From contig NZ_CP086253.1 of assembly GCF_003382565.3 (NCBI RefSeq), forward strand, positions 1,798,001-1,862,000: a stretch of 64,000 bases of DNA, read 5' to 3'. The position numbers and the translations under genes were made by a program. Under the pieces are notes generated by a model, which did no database searches, was not told the DNA's origin, and was given only the letters and a program-made list of their open reading frames with translations. Positions within the stretch are counted from its first letter, which is position 1, and every line of letters begins with the position of its first letter. Below, in pieces: positions 62,621-64,000 of this stretch. The DNA is from Pectobacterium aquaticum (lineage in GTDB: Bacteria > Pseudomonadota > Gammaproteobacteria > Enterobacterales > Enterobacteriaceae).

Positions 62621-63451
62621 ATGTTGAAATGGATGCTCTGTATAGTATTGGGGCTGTTAGCGGGTTGCCAGTCAGCACCTTCCTTGTTGCAGGAACAGAA
62701 TAATTATGTGCTGGAGACCGCAGTGCAGTCGCGGGCGCAGGAATCGCGTATCCGCTTTCTGGTGATTCACTATACGGCGGAAGACTTTGCCACCTCGCTG
62801 AATATTTTGACCGATGAGCATGTCAGCGCCCATTATCTGATTCCAGCTCACCCTCCTTTGCAACGTGGTAAGCCACTTGCTTGGCAACTGGTGCCGGAAT
62901 CTCAGGCTGCCTGGCATGCGGGAGCCAGTAGCTGGCGCGGATTTAGTCGACTGAATAATTCTTCGATTGGTATTGAGATCGAAAACGCGGGCTATGAACG
63001 CACGCTAACGGGCTATACGTGGGAGCCGTTTACCGCCTCGCAGATTCAGCTCGTGACTGCGATCGCCCGCGATATTGTCGACCGCTACCAGATTGCTCCG
63101 CAGAACGTGGTGGCGCACAGCGATATTGCTCCACAGCGCAAACAAGACCCCGGGCCGCTGTTCCCTTGGCAGGCGCTAGCGCAAGCGGGCATTGGTGCCT
63201 GGCCGGATGCGCAGCGGGTCGCGTTCTATTTAAGTGGTCGACTGCCGATGCAGCCAGTGGATGAAGCGGTTCTGCTGGAGAAACTGGGGCGCTATGGTTA
63301 CGCGGTGCAAGACACGATGACGGCGCGCGAAAAGCGGCAGGTGATTGCCGCTTTCCAGATGCATTTCCGCCCCGAGAACTATCAAGGCCAGCCAGATGCG
63401 CAAAGTGAAGCGATCGTCGACGCGCTGCTGGAGAAATACGGCAACCGCTAA
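62621..63451 (+). CDS. amiD: N-acetylmuramoyl-L-alanine amidase AmiD
   Basis: This 276-residue outer-membrane lipoprotein (also 276 in E. coli) has the lipobox LLAGC with Cys16. The amidase_2 domain has zinc ligands (HYTAED, HSDIAPQRKQDPG) and a C-terminal peptidoglycan-binding helical domain follows. It cleaves the amide bond between muramic acid and L-Ala, including anhydro forms, probably in wall recycling. It is convergent with ybjT; the stops overlap by four bases. Confidence 0.94.
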   Translation: MLKWMLCIVLGLLAGCQSAPSLLQEQNNYVLETAVQSRAQESRIRFLVIHYTAEDFATSLNILTDEHVSAHYLIPAHPPLQRGKPLAWQLVPESQAAWHAGASSWRGFSRLNNSSIGIEIENAGYERTLTGYTWEPFTASQIQLVTAIARDIVDRYQIAPQNVVAHSDIAPQRKQDPGPLFPWQALAQAGIGAWPDAQRVAFYLSGRLPMQPVDEAVLLEKLGRYGYAVQDTMTAREKRQVIAAFQMHFRPENYQGQPDAQSEAIVDALLEKYGNR

Positions 63452-64000
63452 ACCGTTTCCTTCTCTGCCAGTTTCGCAATACGCGCCGCCATACCACGGA
63501 AGATAAACAGGTGAGCGGGCATCATCAGAAACCAGTAGACCAGCCCGTTGAACCCTGAAGGGTGCCAGCGGGCGCGCACATCCACGGTTCGGTGAGTGCC
63601 CTTATCGGTGATGGTAAAATTGAGTTTACCCAACCCTGGGGCTTTCATGCCGAATAATAGCACTAGCTGACGCTGTGGCTTGATCGAAATAACCTTCCAG
63701 CCGTCAATCTTGTCGCCCACTTCCAGCGTCGGACGATCGGGGCGTCCGTAAGTCACGCCGTTGCCGCAGAGATCGTCGAGCCGAGCGCGGATATTCCACA
63801 GCGTATTGGCGTAAAAATAGCCTTCCTTGCCGCCGACCTGCTGGATGACCTGCCAGAGCGCCTGACTGGACGCGGACGTCTTCATCGAATGGCCCGCTTG
63901 TTTAGGGTAAAAGCCGTAATTGGGCTTCCAACGTGCGCGGACCTCGGTGTCATCGCCCCAGTCGGCCTGCTGCACGCTCTCCATTTCGCTTTGCAGCGTG
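63448..64000 (-). CDS. ybjT: YbjT-like SDR family protein with DUF2867, C-terminal part
   Basis: The frame remains open past the window edge, so this is the 3' part (about 184 residues) of a longer gene. The visible part is a DUF2867 domain containing GFNGLVYWFLMMPAHLFIF near the C terminus. In E. coli YbjT (476 residues) this domain follows an NAD(P)-binding domain. The ATG at 63984 is internal: codons upstream continue in frame. Synteny with amiD supports the call. Substrate is unknown. Confidence 0.85.
   Translation of the reverse strand, partial: TLQSEMESVQQADWGDDTEVRARWKPNYGFYPKQAGHSMKTSASSQALWQVIQQVGGKEGYFYANTLWNIRARLDDLCGNGVTYGRPDRPTLEVGDKIDGWKVISIKPQRQLVLLFGMKAPGLGKLNFTITDKGTHRTVDVRARWHPSGFNGLVYWFLMMPAHLFIFRGMAARIAKLAEKETV

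Overview
The window is a stretch of enterobacterial chromosome that best fits a soft-rot bacterium of the genus Pectobacterium or a close relative. Almost every protein reads as an orthologue of an Escherichia coli protein at clearly less than Escherichia/Salmonella-level identity, the gene order follows E. coli in long blocks, and ERIC repeats sit between genes. Identification rests on recognising protein families by eye; the genus is an inference, and species cannot be told. I found no rRNA, tRNA, CRISPR array, prophage or insertion sequence.

Two blocks that are far apart in E. coli are joined here. Positions 1-37225 correspond to the E. coli yej/yei region: the bcr 3' end, yejG, the yejABEF peptide importer (minus strand), mepS, lpxT, yeiR, yeiP (EF-P-like), an ERIC element, yeiW, setB, the fruBKA fructose PTS operon with Cra operators, nfo, yeiH, the divergent regulator yeiE, and lysP. 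An accessory section (about 22.1-34.1 kb) follows: a D-2-hydroxyacid dehydrogenase, a sugar-type ABC permease/ATPase pair with no binding protein beside it, hcxA, a KTSC-domain protein, a glutathione transferase, the formaldehyde detoxification pair yeiG-frmA with a PtrR-like LysR regulator, and a chemoreceptor with its own sigma-28 promoter. folE, yeiB and sanA close the block.

Positions 37531-64000 correspond to the E. coli rimO-ybj region: rimO, an inserted zeta-toxin-like kinase with an 83-residue partner (where E. coli has bssR), yliI, gstB, dacC, deoR with deoC, ybjL, ybjM, grxA, nfsA, rimK, ybjN, the potFGHI putrescine importer, ybjO, rlmC, artJ and artPIQM (arginine import, with ArgR boxes), ybjQ, amiD and the 3' part of ybjT.

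Functionally the window is mostly transport (peptides, fructose, lysine, putrescine, arginine, unknown sugar), envelope maintenance (MepS, LpxT, DacC, AmiD, SanA), redox and glutathione chemistry (GrxA, NfsA, FrmA/YeiG, two GSTs) and ribosome/RNA modification (RimO, RimK, RlmC). The most unusual signals are non-coding: four ERIC copies, two of them enlarged by extra hairpin cassettes; a 153-bp nested inverted repeat after rlmC; two short tandem repeats that each run into a stop codon; and an ERIC copy lying between a probable DeoR operator and deoC. The main coding novelty candidates are the zeta-like toxin pair and the incomplete ABC importer flanked by 2-hydroxyacid enzymes.
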